This document shows positions 25,433 to 34,963 of a stretch of 64,000 bases of DNA, piece by piece; position 1 is the first letter of the stretch; each line of letters starts with the position of its first letter. Source of the DNA: Frankiaceae bacterium (GTDB taxonomy: Bacteria > Actinomycetota > Actinomycetes > Mycobacteriales > SCTD01). Where the stretch lies: positions 160,798-224,797 of the forward strand of contig JAENVS010000005.1 in NCBI GenBank assembly GCA_016650445.1, read 5' to 3'. The translations under genes were made by a program, and so were the position numbers. Below the pieces are notes generated by a model, which saw only the letters and a program-made list of their open reading frames with translations, was not told the DNA's origin and did no database searches.

Positions 25433-28400
25433 GCGTCGACCTCGCCCGTCCGCTCGTCCCGAGCGACCGGGAGACCGAGCTCGGCCGGCTGCCCGGCGAG
25501 CCCGACTTCGCCGATCGCACCGTGGTGATCTCACAGCCCTTCGACGGCTACGGCGGACAGCGTCCGGCGACGTTCTGGGGGCGTCGCAAGGCCTACCTGC
25601 GCAGCCTGAACCCACGCCGCGTCGACGGCCCGCTGCTGCCGCTGATCGTCCTGTCGCTCATCGCCTTCTTCGGCAAGCTCGCCACGGACGCCGCGCAGCT
25701 GACCATCCCGGAGATCCAGAACGACCTCGGCATCGACATCGCGTCAGCGCTAGGGCTGATCGCGATCACCAACACCCCGTTCACGGTGATGCGCCTGTAC
25801 GTTGGCTACTTCGCGGACCGCATCCACCGGATGTGGATGACCCGCGTCGCCGCGGTCCTTCGCGGCGCGGCCTGCCTGATGGTCGCCGGCTCCACCGGCA
25901 TGCCGACGTACGTCGCCGGGCAGCTCGGCCAGAGTGCGGCCGAGACGGTCTCCCAGCCGGCGAGCTTCTCGCTCCTCACCGACTTCTACCCCGTGCACGC
26001 AAGGCCGCGCGTGATCTTCCTGCTGTTCCAGTTCTCGTCCATCTCGGGGATTCTCGGCTTCCCGATCATCGGCCTTGTGGGCGGGAACTTCGGCTGGCGC
26101 GCCGTCTACCTGATGCTCGGCGTAGGCCTGTTCCTGTGCGCACTGCTCGCGCTGGCGATCAAGGAGCCGGTCCGCGGCTACTACGACCGGCTCGCGGTGG
26201 GTGCGGACGAGGAGGTCGCTCGGCACGAGCAGAGCCCGCTGAGCTTCGCGGAGTCGTTCCGCGTGTGCTGGAGCATTCGCTACATCCGGATCCTGTGCTT
26301 CGCGGCGCCGTTCGCGAGCGTCATCGCGCTCTACTCGCTGGTCATCCAGCAGACCTACCTCGCCAGCGAGTACGGCCTCGGGCTGACCGAGCGAGGGTGG
26401 ATCACCACGATCACGGCGTGCTTCGGCACCTTCGGGCTGTTGGTGGTGGCGCCGTACGCCCAGCGGACGATCGGGAGCCGGCCGCGGGTGATCGTGATGA
26501 TCTCGGCGCTCCAAGGACTGGCCGGCGCGCTCGTCTACTTCCTGCTGCTCGCCGCGCACAACCTGGTGCTCGCGGTGGGCGTGCTGTGCATCGAGGCGCT
26601 GATCGTGACGACGATCTTCCCCATCACCTTCACCCTGCAGAACCTCGTGATCCCCGCGCGCATCCGCGGCTTCGGCTTCCAGATCAACATCGCCTTCGGC
26701 GCCCTGTCGTTCCTGCTGCTCACCTTCGGGATCTCGAGCATCGCCTCCAACGCGTCGTGGACCGCGCTGTTCATCCTGATCGCCGTCGTCAACCTCGTGA
26801 TCGCGGTGATCATGCCGCTCGCCCTGCCGCACATCGAGAACGACATCTCCAACGCGCTGATCTCGTCGATGGCCGACGAGGAGCTGCGCACGTACCGCGC
26901 GTCGGGCCGCAACGCGATGCTGCTCTGCCGCAAGGTCGACGTCGCCTACTCCGGTGTCCAGGTGCTCTTCGGGGTCGACCTCGACGTCGCACCGGGCGAG
27001 GTCGTCGCCCTGCTCGGCACCAACGGCGCGGGCAAGTCCACCCTGCTGCGGGCGATCGCCGGCGTGACGGAGCCGACCGGCGGCGCCATCTACGTCGACG
27101 GCGTCGACGTCACGCACAAGCCTCCGCACGAGAGCGCCGCCGCCGGCGTCGTCGTCGTGCCCGGCGGCCGGGCGGTCTGCCACTCGCTGACGGTGCGAGA
27201 GAACCTCCGCCTCGCCGGCTGGTTGCGGCGCGACGACAGCGAGTACGTCGAAGAGCGGCTGACTGCCGCGCTCGACCTGTTCCCGCGGCTGCGCGAGCGC
27301 ATCGACACCGCTGCCGGTGACCTGTCCGGCGGTGAGCAGCAGATGCTCGCGATCGCCCAGTCCTACCTGATGGAGCCGCGCCTGCTCATGATCGACGAGC
27401 TGTCGCTCGGCCTGGCCCCCCAGGTCGTCGAGTCGCTGCTCGAGTCGGTCCGCGCCATCAACGCAACGGGCACCACGATCCTGCTCGTCGAGCAGTCCAT
27501 CAACGTGGCTCTCACCATCGCGCAGCGCGCGATCTTCATGGAGAAGGGCGAGATCCGTTTCGACGGCAGCACGGCGGAGCTGCTCAGCCGTCCCGACCTC
27601 GTCCGCTCGGTCTTCATGGGCGGCGCGGCAACCGGCGGGCGGACGCGACGTCGCGCGGTGTCCAGCTCGACGGAGAGCCTGCTCGAGGTCACCGACCTCA
27701 GCGTCTCGTTCGGCACAGTGCAGGCGCTCAGCGACGTCAGCCTGCGGGTTGCGCCGCGGGAGATCGTCGGCTTCATCGGTCCGAACGGCGCGGGCAAGAC
27801 GACGCTGTTCGACGCGATCAGCGGCCTGGTACCGACCGACAACGGCGTCGTCACGTTGAAAGGCGTCGACGTGTCGCGGCTGACCCTGGACGGCCGCGCT
27901 GCGCTCGGGCTCGGCCGGTCGTTCCAGAACGCCAGGCTGTTCCCGTCGGTCACCGTGCGGGAGAACATCGCGATCGCGATGCATCGCAGGATCCGCTCGA
28001 AGAACCCGTTGCTCGCTGCAAGCTGGGCCCCGCCGGTCAGGCTCGCAGAGCGCAAGGTCAAGGAGCGGGTCGACGACATCGTCGAGCTGCTCGGGCTGAA
28101 GGCCTACGCCGACAAGTTCGTCGGCGAGCTCTCCACCGGAAGCCGGCGAGCCGTGGACGTCGGCTGCATCATGGTGGCCAGTCCCGACCTGCTTCTCCTG
28201 GACGAGCCGTCATCGGGACTCGCCCAAGCAGAGTCCGAGGCGCTCGGTCCGCTCATCCAGCGGATCGTGCGCGAGACCGGCTGCGGCGTCCTGATCATCG
28301 AGCACGACCTGCCCCTCATCACGAGCGTGTCCGACCGACTCGTGGCGATGGAGCTCGGCCGGGTCATCGCGACGGGGACACCCGAAGCGGTCACCAGCGA

Positions 28401-28539
28401 CCCCGAGGTGCAGCGCGCCTATCTCGCCGCATCGCGGGAGGTGCTGCTGCGGTCGGACTCCGCCTTCGGTGCGGCGCTCGCAGCCGCCGGAATCACCGAC
28501 GTAGCTCACGACCCCACACTGGAGACCAACCCATCATGA
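25429..28539 (+). CDS. MFS transporter fused to LivF- and LivG-type ABC ATPases
   Basis: A 1036-residue triple fusion from ATG 25429, overlapping the LivHM stop. Residues 60-480 are a 12-helix MFS-like domain (VGYFADRIHRMWMTRVAAVLRG is the loop 2-3 type motif). ABC domain 1 spans residues 500-735: Walker A GTNGAGKST near 530, signature LSGGEQQ near 631, Walker B LLMIDELSLG near 654 (LivF type). ABC domain 2 spans 755-1000: Walker A GPNGAGKTT near 783, degenerate signature LSTGSRR near 901, Walker B LLLLDEPSSG near 923 (LivG type). The two ATPases should energise the LivHM fusion. What the MFS part adds is unknown: it might be a second permease, a regulator or a substrate-channelling element. 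It overlaps the MoxR region by 4 bases if that gene starts at 28536. Confidence 0.9.
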   Translation: MSVDLARPLVPSDRETELGRLPGEPDFADRTVVISQPFDGYGGQRPATFWGRRKAYLRSLNPRRVDGPLLPLIVLSLIAFFGKLATDAAQLTIPEIQNDLGIDIASALGLIAITNTPFTVMRLYVGYFADRIHRMWMTRVAAVLRGAACLMVAGSTGMPTYVAGQLGQSAAETVSQPASFSLLTDFYPVHARPRVIFLLFQFSSISGILGFPIIGLVGGNFGWRAVYLMLGVGLFLCALLALAIKEPVRGYYDRLAVGADEEVARHEQSPLSFAESFRVCWSIRYIRILCFAAPFASVIALYSLVIQQTYLASEYGLGLTERGWITTITACFGTFGLLVVAPYAQRTIGSRPRVIVMISALQGLAGALVYFLLLAAHNLVLAVGVLCIEALIVTTIFPITFTLQNLVIPARIRGFGFQINIAFGALSFLLLTFGISSIASNASWTALFILIAVVNLVIAVIMPLALPHIENDISNALISSMADEELRTYRASGRNAMLLCRKVDVAYSGVQVLFGVDLDVAPGEVVALLGTNGAGKSTLLRAIAGVTEPTGGAIYVDGVDVTHKPPHESAAAGVVVVPGGRAVCHSLTVRENLRLAGWLRRDDSEYVEERLTAALDLFPRLRERIDTAAGDLSGGEQQMLAIAQSYLMEPRLLMIDELSLGLAPQVVESLLESVRAINATGTTILLVEQSINVALTIAQRAIFMEKGEIRFDGSTAELLSRPDLVRSVFMGGAATGGRTRRRAVSSSTESLLEVTDLSVSFGTVQALSDVSLRVAPREIVGFIGPNGAGKTTLFDAISGLVPTDNGVVTLKGVDVSRLTLDGRAALGLGRSFQNARLFPSVTVRENIAIAMHRRIRSKNPLLAASWAPPVRLAERKVKERVDDIVELLGLKAYADKFVGELSTGSRRAVDVGCIMVASPDLLLLDEPSSGLAQAESEALGPLIQRIVRETGCGVLIIEHDLPLITSVSDRLVAMELGRVIATGTPEAVTSDPEVQRAYLAASREVLLRSDSAFGAALAAAGITDVAHDPTLETNPS

Positions 28540-28562
28540 CCACCGCTTCGAGAGGAACACGC

Positions 28563-29630
28563 ATGGCGACTCAGCCGAAGAGCGGGGCTGCCGCTTCGCG
28601 GACGAGGGCCACTGCAGCCCGCAGCCTCACGCCGAAGGCTCGCGAGGACTTCCGTCGCACCTTCGACGCGATGGCCGACAACATCGGCGAGGTCATCAAG
28701 GGCAAGGACCACGAGATCCGCCTCACGCTCACCGCGATCCTCGCCAACGGCCATGTGCTGTTCGAAGACCTGCCTGGGACCGGCAAGACCATGCTGGCGC
28801 GCACGATCGCCCGGACGATCGACGCCGAGCAGAACCGCATCCAGTGCACGCCCGACCTGCTCCCCGCCGACATCACCGGCTCCCCCGTGCTGGACCGGCG
28901 CACCGGAGACTTCGTGTTCCGGCGCGGACCGGTGTTCGCCAACGTGTTCCTCGCAGACGAGATCAACCGCGCGTCGCCGAAGACTCAGGCGGCCATGCTC
29001 GAAGCGATGCAAGAGCGCAACGTCACCGTCGACGGGACGACGTACCCGCTTCCCCGGCCGTTCTTCGTCCTGGCGACGCAGAACCCCGTCGAGCAGGCCG
29101 GCACCTTCCCGCTGCCCGAGGCGCAGCTCGACCGCTTCCTGTTCAAGCTGTCGCTGGGCTACCCAGGCCGCATGAGCGAGCTGGACGTGCTGACCAGCAA
29201 CCGGACGGTCGAGCCGATCGAGGCGATCAAGCCGGTCGTCAACCGCGACGGCCTGGTGGCGATGGCCGAGTGGGCGGAGGAGGTCACCGTCAGCGAGGCC
29301 GTTCTCCTCTACATCATCGACCTCACCAACGCGACGCGCGACGACCCGTCGCTGGCCGTCGGTGCGAGCCCCCGCGCCTCACTAGCGCTGATGCGCGCCT
29401 CCCGTGTGCGGGCTGCCTCGCAGGGTCGCGACGACGTCATCCCCGACGACGTGAAGCAGCTCGCCATGGCGGTCATGGGGCACCGGGTGATCCTCACCCC
29501 TGATGCCCTGCTGCGCGACGAGACCGCCGAGCAGGTGACCACCCGGATCATCCAGCGGATCAAGCCCCCGACCGGCGTCACCCCGGCGGTGGACGAGCCC
29601 GAGACGACGCTCGCCGGCGCAGTGGGCTAG
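28563..29630 (+). CDS. MoxR-type AAA+ ATPase
   Basis: 355 residues from ATG 28563, which has GAGAGGA 7 bases upstream. ATG 28536 overlaps the stop of the transporter fusion and would add 9 residues. AAA_3 features are Walker A in LPGTGKTMLART near residue 75, Walker B VFLADEINRASPKTQ near residue 135, and sensor motif FVLATQNPVEQAGTFPLPEAQLDRF near residue 170. A C-terminal helical lid follows. MoxR proteins act as chaperone-like ATPases in maturation of complexes, usually next to DUF58 and transglutaminase-like genes, as here. The tight link to a Liv-type transporter is unusual. Confidence 0.9.
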   Translation: MATQPKSGAAASRTRATAARSLTPKAREDFRRTFDAMADNIGEVIKGKDHEIRLTLTAILANGHVLFEDLPGTGKTMLARTIARTIDAEQNRIQCTPDLLPADITGSPVLDRRTGDFVFRRGPVFANVFLADEINRASPKTQAAMLEAMQERNVTVDGTTYPLPRPFFVLATQNPVEQAGTFPLPEAQLDRFLFKLSLGYPGRMSELDVLTSNRTVEPIEAIKPVVNRDGLVAMAEWAEEVTVSEAVLLYIIDLTNATRDDPSLAVGASPRASLALMRASRVRAASQGRDDVIPDDVKQLAMAVMGHRVILTPDALLRDETAEQVTTRIIQRIKPPTGVTPAVDEPETTLAGAVG

Positions 29631-29640
29631 GCCCACTCCC

Positions 29641-30936
29641 ATGCGCGTCAGGAAGCTCGAGCAGCAGCTGTCGCACGCCGTCGGTCGGCGTGTGACTGCT
29701 GCCGCGCGGGTTGTCGAGGCCAGGATCGGCCTGACGACTGCCGGCATCGGCGTCGTCGGGCTGGTGGCCGCCGTCTTCCTCCTGGCCCGCTCCCTGAGCA
29801 ACCTCGGTCTGTTCATGCTGACGTACGGCGGCGTGGTCGTCGTCGCCCTCGCATACCTGCTCGCCCGGCGAAAGCTGGCGATCACCACGGAGCGCAGCGA
29901 CCTGCCGAGCCGGGTCCGCGCCGGGCAGCCGGTCACCGTCACGCTCCGACTCACCACGCGCAAGTCGCTGAGCACCGTCATCATCGAGGAGCGGCTGCAC
30001 GAGCGCCTGGGGAGCTCGGTCAAGGTCCCCGTCGCGGCCCTCTCGGCCGGCGAAGCGGTGGTGCACGACTACTCGTTCACCCCGAGCCTGCGGGGCGTCT
30101 ACGAGGTCGGCCCGCTGATCGCGACCTGGAGCGACCCGTTCGGCCTCACCCGCCGGACGGTCGTCCTTAGCAAGGCCACGAAGCTGATCGTCCACCCGCG
30201 AACGGAGACGGCGCAGGACCGCGTGCTCTCGCGCGAGTGGGAGGACCCGCCGGTCCGACCGCCGATCACCAAGCCGTGGCCGTCGGGGTTCGAGTTCTAC
30301 GGCCTGCGTGACTACGTCAGCGGCGATGACCCGCGCCGGATCGTCTGGCGGGCAACGGCCCGCACCCTCGACCTCGAGACCGGGGTCGGCCGCTACCTCG
30401 TGCGCGAGTCCGAGCAGGGCATCACGGACCGCGTCACGGTCCTGCTCGACACCGACCGCGGGGCGCACAGTCCCGGTGACCCGTCGGAGACCTTCGAGAC
30501 CGCGGTGAAGGTCGCGGCATCCGTGGCGACCAAGCACGTCAAGGACGGCTTCACGGTCACGATGTTCAGCAACAGCGAGCAGCTGCACCGGCCGATCCGC
30601 AGCCAGCGCGACAGCATCCGATTGCTGGACCACCTCGCCGAGCTCACCACGGGCAACGACCGGCTCGTCAACGGTCTCGAGCGGATCCTGCGCAACCCGC
30701 GTCGCGACACCCACATGATGGTGATCACGCCCTACCTCGACGCGCAGACGACGGCTCGCCTCAAGCTCCTCCAGGACCGCGGGATCTCGATCATCATCGT
30801 GCTCGTCCAGTGGGAGGACAGCGATCCGCTGACCCAGCACCGCGCCGGTCAGCTCGGTTGCAGCGTGGTCGAGGTCAGTGCCGCCACCCCGCTCGGTGGC
30901 GCCTTCCGGCACATGGTCGGTCAGGGCGTCCGATGA
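29641..30936 (+). CDS. DUF58 family protein with two N-terminal membrane helices
   Basis: 431 residues. Two hydrophobic helices lie near residues 32-75 (TTAGIGVVGLVAAVFLLARS and LGLFMLTYGGVVVVALAYLL). A beta-rich region covers residues 90-190. The DUF58 signature GLRDYVSGDDPRRIVWRATART is near residue 221. A vWA-like C-terminal region follows with TVLLDTDRG near residue 264, matching a degenerate MIDAS. DUF58 proteins are usual partners of MoxR ATPases and transglutaminase-fold membrane proteins, and the gene order here, MoxR-DUF58-TGase, is the classical one. The molecular function of the family is not established. Confidence 0.88.
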   Translation: MRVRKLEQQLSHAVGRRVTAAARVVEARIGLTTAGIGVVGLVAAVFLLARSLSNLGLFMLTYGGVVVVALAYLLARRKLAITTERSDLPSRVRAGQPVTVTLRLTTRKSLSTVIIEERLHERLGSSVKVPVAALSAGEAVVHDYSFTPSLRGVYEVGPLIATWSDPFGLTRRTVVLSKATKLIVHPRTETAQDRVLSREWEDPPVRPPITKPWPSGFEFYGLRDYVSGDDPRRIVWRATARTLDLETGVGRYLVRESEQGITDRVTVLLDTDRGAHSPGDPSETFETAVKVAASVATKHVKDGFTVTMFSNSEQLHRPIRSQRDSIRLLDHLAELTTGNDRLVNGLERILRNPRRDTHMMVITPYLDAQTTARLKLLQDRGISIIIVLVQWEDSDPLTQHRAGQLGCSVVEVSAATPLGGAFRHMVGQGVR

Positions 30937-33869
30937 CCGCCACACTCGAGTCGCCGCTGATCACCCAGTCCGCACCGGAAGACCCCACTCCGCCCGGCGA
31001 CCTGCCCACCGATCCGCCGCCGGACGGCGGCCCGCCGGCGGCCCTCGGACTGACCTGCGCCGCGGTTGCGGTCGCGACCCTCGCCGCCGCCTGGATGCTG
31101 GCGGGCGTCTTCTCGGGCGTCACACCGAAGGTCGCCGCCGGTCTCGCTGCGCTGGCTGGTCCCCTGGCGGTGTTCGTCAGCTACCGCAGCAGCCGCACGG
31201 CGCTGCTGCAGTACCTCACGCTGCCCGTCTCCGTCCTCGCGGGGGCGCTGTTCGTGGCTCCGTCGACGACGGGTGGCTCGGCCAACCTGCCGAGCCTGGT
31301 CGTCGAGGCCGTGCGCGGTGGCGGTCTCGGTCAGCCCCCCGTGCCGTTCGAGCCCGGGTGGCGGTTCCTGCTCGTCGTCCTGCTGGTGCTGCTCGGCGCG
31401 GGCGCGGCCGCGCTGGGGATCGCGGGCGACAAGCCGCGCCTGGCCGTGTCGGTGCCGGTCCCGGTGATCGTCGGGTCCGCCCTGGTGCAGCCGACCGAGC
31501 ACGCCGCCATCAACACCGTTGTCGCCATCGTGCTGATGGTCGGCGCTCTCATCCTCAGCTCCGGGGCCCAGCTCGTGCTGGAAGGGTCCTCCTCCACGCG
31601 CTTCGAGGCTCGTCGGTTGGTGCGTGGCTCGGGCGCGCTCGCCCTGCTCGCAGCCGTGCTCATCCCCCTCTCCCAGGCCGGGTTCCTGTTCCCCACGCCG
31701 CAGGACGACACGGTCATCCCGCCGCAGCGACCCCAGCAGCAGCCGCCGCTGTCCGACCGGGTGCTCTACACCGTCGACAGCGCGAAGGGCGACCAGGGGC
31801 CGTGGCGACTCGGCGTGCTCGACGTCTACAACGGCGAGGCCTGGTTGCTGCCGCCGTACGACGTACGCCGGTTCCGGGAGGTCGACGGCTCAGGCGACCT
31901 GCGTGCTGCGACGCGCGGTGTGACCCCCTCCGTCGCCGACGGTCCGGTCGCCGTGCCGGCGCAGACGGCGAAGACCCGCCGCATCACCTTTCACGTCGGC
32001 GACCTGCCTGGTCGCGTGCTGCCCGTCATCGAGGGCGCGGTGGCGGTGACCCAGCGCGACCTCACGATCCAGTTCGACCCGAGGACCCAGACGCTTCGCT
32101 CGCCCGGCGGGCGGGCACACGCGGGAGACAGCTACACCGTGGAGGCGGCGCCGCCTCCGGACGCGGCAGCGCTCGTCGCCGCGGGCCGGATCGAGCCTGC
32201 GGAGTTCCCGACGTACCTGCAGGTCCCGGAGCCCCCGCAGGCCGTGCTCGACGTGCTCGCCAAGGCACCCAAAGACGCGTTCCGGCGGCTGCAGTACGTC
32301 CGGACCGCGCTCTACAAGAAGGTCATCGCAGCGGGCAAGGGCGAGCCGAAGGACGTCAGCCCGTTCCGGGTCGCCGACATGCTCAACGGCGCGAAGGCGT
32401 CGCCGTTCGAGATCACGGCGGCCGAAGCGATGCTCGCCCGCTGGGCCGGCATCCCGTCGCGGATCGGGTACGGCTTCTACTCCGGGACGCGCAACGAGCA
32501 GGACACCGCCTACGAGGTGCACCCCCGTGACGGCGCCACCTGGCTGGAGACGTACTTCCCCGGCCCCGGCTGGGTCACGATCGTCGGTCGACCGCCCCGT
32601 GCGCAGGCGAGCACCAACAACGACCAGCGCAACCGCGACAACCAGATTCAGGCGACCAAGGACCTTGCCCTGGTCGTGCACGTCCCGGTCCGGCTCGACT
32701 CGCTCGCGCAGTTCTACGAGACCGCCCGCTACTGGCTGCTCGTCTCGCTCCCGTGGCTGGCGGTCGGCGTCCTGCTGGTCGTCTTCTACCCCGCCGGGCT
32801 CAAGCAGGTACGACGCCTGCGCCGGGTGCGCTGGGGCCGAGCCCACGGCCTGCCCGGTCAGATCCTCGTGGCGTACGCCGAGATGCGGGACCGGCTGCAC
32901 GACGTCAACGCCACCACCGAGCCGGCGTCCACCGCGCTCGAGTTCGTCGCCGATGTGGACTACGACGACGAGCACTGGGAGCTGGCGTGGCTGGTCACCC
33001 GCGGGCTCTACGGCGACCTGCGTCGGGATCTGCGGCCCGAGGACGCCAAGGCCGCTGCGCAGATGGCCGCGTCGGTCGCGCGTCGCACCCTGCGCGCGCA
33101 GCGCCTTTCCATCCGGCTGCTCGGCGTCGCCAACCGGAACTCCCTCCGGCATCCCTACGCGGAGGACATCCCCAACGTCTGGCCGTCCGGGGCGCGGATC
33201 ACCCGCTGGCGACGAGCCGTACGTCGGGCAGCTCGCCGGCTCAGCCCGCTCGGCGTGATCCGGTTCCTGCGCCGTTCGGGACGTCGCCCGCTTCGTTCGC
33301 TGCTCCCGGCCAGGTTCTCGTCGACGTGCCTCCTGGTGCTGAGCGCCCTCTTCCTGGCCGGCTGCGGCGAGTCCGGTCCGCCGCCCCGAGCTCCGCAGCT
33401 GCCGACTGCGCTGGTGCCGACGTCAGTGGGCGACTACGTGTTTCAGCGCGAGCCCTCCGCCGAGCGCATCTTTGCCGAGGCCGGTTCCGCATCCCTGGTG
33501 ACCAACGGTCAGGTGTTCACCATTCGCAAGGGCGGCGAGGTGCTCGGCTCCCTCCAGGCTGCGCAGTTCCTTCCGGAGGTCGCCAACGACCGCCGAGAGG
33601 TGCAGAAGGCGCTGCGAAGGAGCCTCGGCAATGGCGACTTCCATCGCCGACGGCTGGGCAACCAGGTCGTCGACGAGCTGCGCTTCGGCGAGAGCAAGAT
33701 CCTGCTCTACTTCCCGCCGGGTGGCGGCTACTACGAGATGCTCGACGCCCGGGCGGGCTTCGCCGATGCCGACCGCGTGCTGCTCGCCGTGCTCAACCAC
33801 CAAACGGGCAGCCGGTCAGCACTCACCGAGATCCAGCTGACCGATCCCCGCCGAGGAGGCGACCTGTGA
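30933..33869 (+). CDS. TgpA-like transglutaminase-fold membrane protein, apparently inactive, with internal lipobox
   Basis: 978 residues from ATG 30933, which overlaps the DUF58 stop. Residues 40-215 contain about six membrane helices. An extracytoplasmic transglutaminase-fold domain covers roughly 290-570. One helix lies near 595-620 and a cytoplasmic DUF4129-like region at about 640-790. The canonical Cys-His-Asp triad is absent: the Cys region reads SPFEITAAEAMLARWAGIPSR with no cysteine, the HAWxE site reads ATWLE, and the DPT site reads IVGRPP. At residues 790-811 the sequence is LPARFSSTCLLVLSALFLAGC, a typical lipoprotein signal with lipobox. It is followed by about 165 extracytoplasmic residues, which may be a fused lipoprotein or a separate product from GTG 33255. 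Likely role: scaffold within the MoxR/DUF58 module. Confidence 0.82.
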   Translation: MTATLESPLITQSAPEDPTPPGDLPTDPPPDGGPPAALGLTCAAVAVATLAAAWMLAGVFSGVTPKVAAGLAALAGPLAVFVSYRSSRTALLQYLTLPVSVLAGALFVAPSTTGGSANLPSLVVEAVRGGGLGQPPVPFEPGWRFLLVVLLVLLGAGAAALGIAGDKPRLAVSVPVPVIVGSALVQPTEHAAINTVVAIVLMVGALILSSGAQLVLEGSSSTRFEARRLVRGSGALALLAAVLIPLSQAGFLFPTPQDDTVIPPQRPQQQPPLSDRVLYTVDSAKGDQGPWRLGVLDVYNGEAWLLPPYDVRRFREVDGSGDLRAATRGVTPSVADGPVAVPAQTAKTRRITFHVGDLPGRVLPVIEGAVAVTQRDLTIQFDPRTQTLRSPGGRAHAGDSYTVEAAPPPDAAALVAAGRIEPAEFPTYLQVPEPPQAVLDVLAKAPKDAFRRLQYVRTALYKKVIAAGKGEPKDVSPFRVADMLNGAKASPFEITAAEAMLARWAGIPSRIGYGFYSGTRNEQDTAYEVHPRDGATWLETYFPGPGWVTIVGRPPRAQASTNNDQRNRDNQIQATKDLALVVHVPVRLDSLAQFYETARYWLLVSLPWLAVGVLLVVFYPAGLKQVRRLRRVRWGRAHGLPGQILVAYAEMRDRLHDVNATTEPASTALEFVADVDYDDEHWELAWLVTRGLYGDLRRDLRPEDAKAAAQMAASVARRTLRAQRLSIRLLGVANRNSLRHPYAEDIPNVWPSGARITRWRRAVRRAARRLSPLGVIRFLRRSGRRPLRSLLPARFSSTCLLVLSALFLAGCGESGPPPRAPQLPTALVPTSVGDYVFQREPSAERIFAEAGSASLVTNGQVFTIRKGGEVLGSLQAAQFLPEVANDRREVQKALRRSLGNGDFHRRRLGNQVVDELRFGESKILLYFPPGGGYYEMLDARAGFADADRVLLAVLNHQTGSRSALTEIQLTDPRRGGDL

Positions 33870-34963
33870 CTGGCCCGTCCGCCCGGCTCCGACGCACCGG
33901 TCTGCTCGTCGTCGCACTTCTTGTGACCCTGACCGGTTGCGGGCCCGAGCACAGCGTGAAGCTCGGCGTGCGCAACGTGTCGACCGACATCCTGCTCAAG
34001 ACCGCCACCCCACCTGCCGCGCCGCCGGACCAGCCGAGCCTGCCCCCCGGGTTCCCCTTCGTCCCGCCGCCCGCGGCTCCGCCGGTCCTCGACGGCAGCA
34101 TCCCGCTGCCGCCCCCACTCGCCGAGCTCCCGCCCACCCCGCCGAAGGCCTGTCCGGTCGCGGGGCCCTACGCCTCCGCTGCGGTCGCTGCACCTCGTCG
34201 GCCGAGCGCGCCGCCGGCAGCCAAGACCTACAACGTGCGCGTCGGCGGCACCTACGCGATCACCGGCGGCACGCCGTCGTCGGGGCGTTACGGACCGGCC
34301 GGCACACGGACGGTCGCCGCACCCACCGAGCTCCCTCAAGAAGCCGGTTGGAGCTACACGGTCAGCGACGAGCAGGGGCTGACGACCGCGTACCAGGTGA
34401 TCCCCGAGCAGCTCGGCCAGAGCGAGACGCCGGTCGAGTCGGCCAACCAGCCGACTCCGACCCAGGCCGGGATCTACGTCACATCGTTCGTGTACGAGCG
34501 CGCCGACACGACCAAGCTGACGCTGACCCCCCAGCCGGCTCTGATGGTCGCCAAGCTGCCCTTCACGGCCGGCGACAGGTGGTCCTCGCACGCGGTCGAC
34601 GCCCAGACCGGCATCTCGATCGTGCTCAACGGCCAGACCGGGCTCGGCGCGAAGTACAACCCGTTCAAGGCCAGGGTCGACGCGTGCGGTCAGGTGCTCG
34701 ACGCCTACTGGGTGGAGTACACCGTCGACACGACACCGGCGAACGACGCCGTCGGCAACCAGGAGCCGCCGTCACAGCTGAGCGGCCCTGACCTGCTCAT
34801 GCAGTTCGTCGGCAGCAAGGTGGCGTTCGGCCCTCAGTACGGCGGCCTCCCCGTCGAGGAGCTCTACACGCTGAAGGGCACCGACAAGGACACCACCGTG
34901 GACATTCGCCGGCACGCCGTGTACTCGACGGAGCCGGCCCGCGTGGGGACGGGCACCGGGTGA
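33866..34963 (+). CDS. proline-rich lipoprotein, unknown function
   Basis: 365 residues from GTG 33866 (GTGA overlap with the previous stop). The signal peptide is RLRRTGLLVVALLVTLTGC with lipobox LTGC, so it is a membrane-anchored lipoprotein. Residues 55-120 are strongly Pro-rich (PPDQPSLPPGFPFVPPP), probably a wall-spanning spacer. The rest, beta-rich and without recognisable catalytic residues, includes WSYTVSDEQGLTTAYQV and YWVEYTVDT. It lies between the transglutaminase-fold gene and a family-5 binding protein. I recognise no family. A role in the same envelope complex as the MoxR module is inferred from the operon. Confidence 0.75.
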   Translation: MTGPSARLRRTGLLVVALLVTLTGCGPEHSVKLGVRNVSTDILLKTATPPAAPPDQPSLPPGFPFVPPPAAPPVLDGSIPLPPPLAELPPTPPKACPVAGPYASAAVAAPRRPSAPPAAKTYNVRVGGTYAITGGTPSSGRYGPAGTRTVAAPTELPQEAGWSYTVSDEQGLTTAYQVIPEQLGQSETPVESANQPTPTQAGIYVTSFVYERADTTKLTLTPQPALMVAKLPFTAGDRWSSHAVDAQTGISIVLNGQTGLGAKYNPFKARVDACGQVLDAYWVEYTVDTTPANDAVGNQEPPSQLSGPDLLMQFVGSKVAFGPQYGGLPVEELYTLKGTDKDTTVDIRRHAVYSTEPARVGTGTG

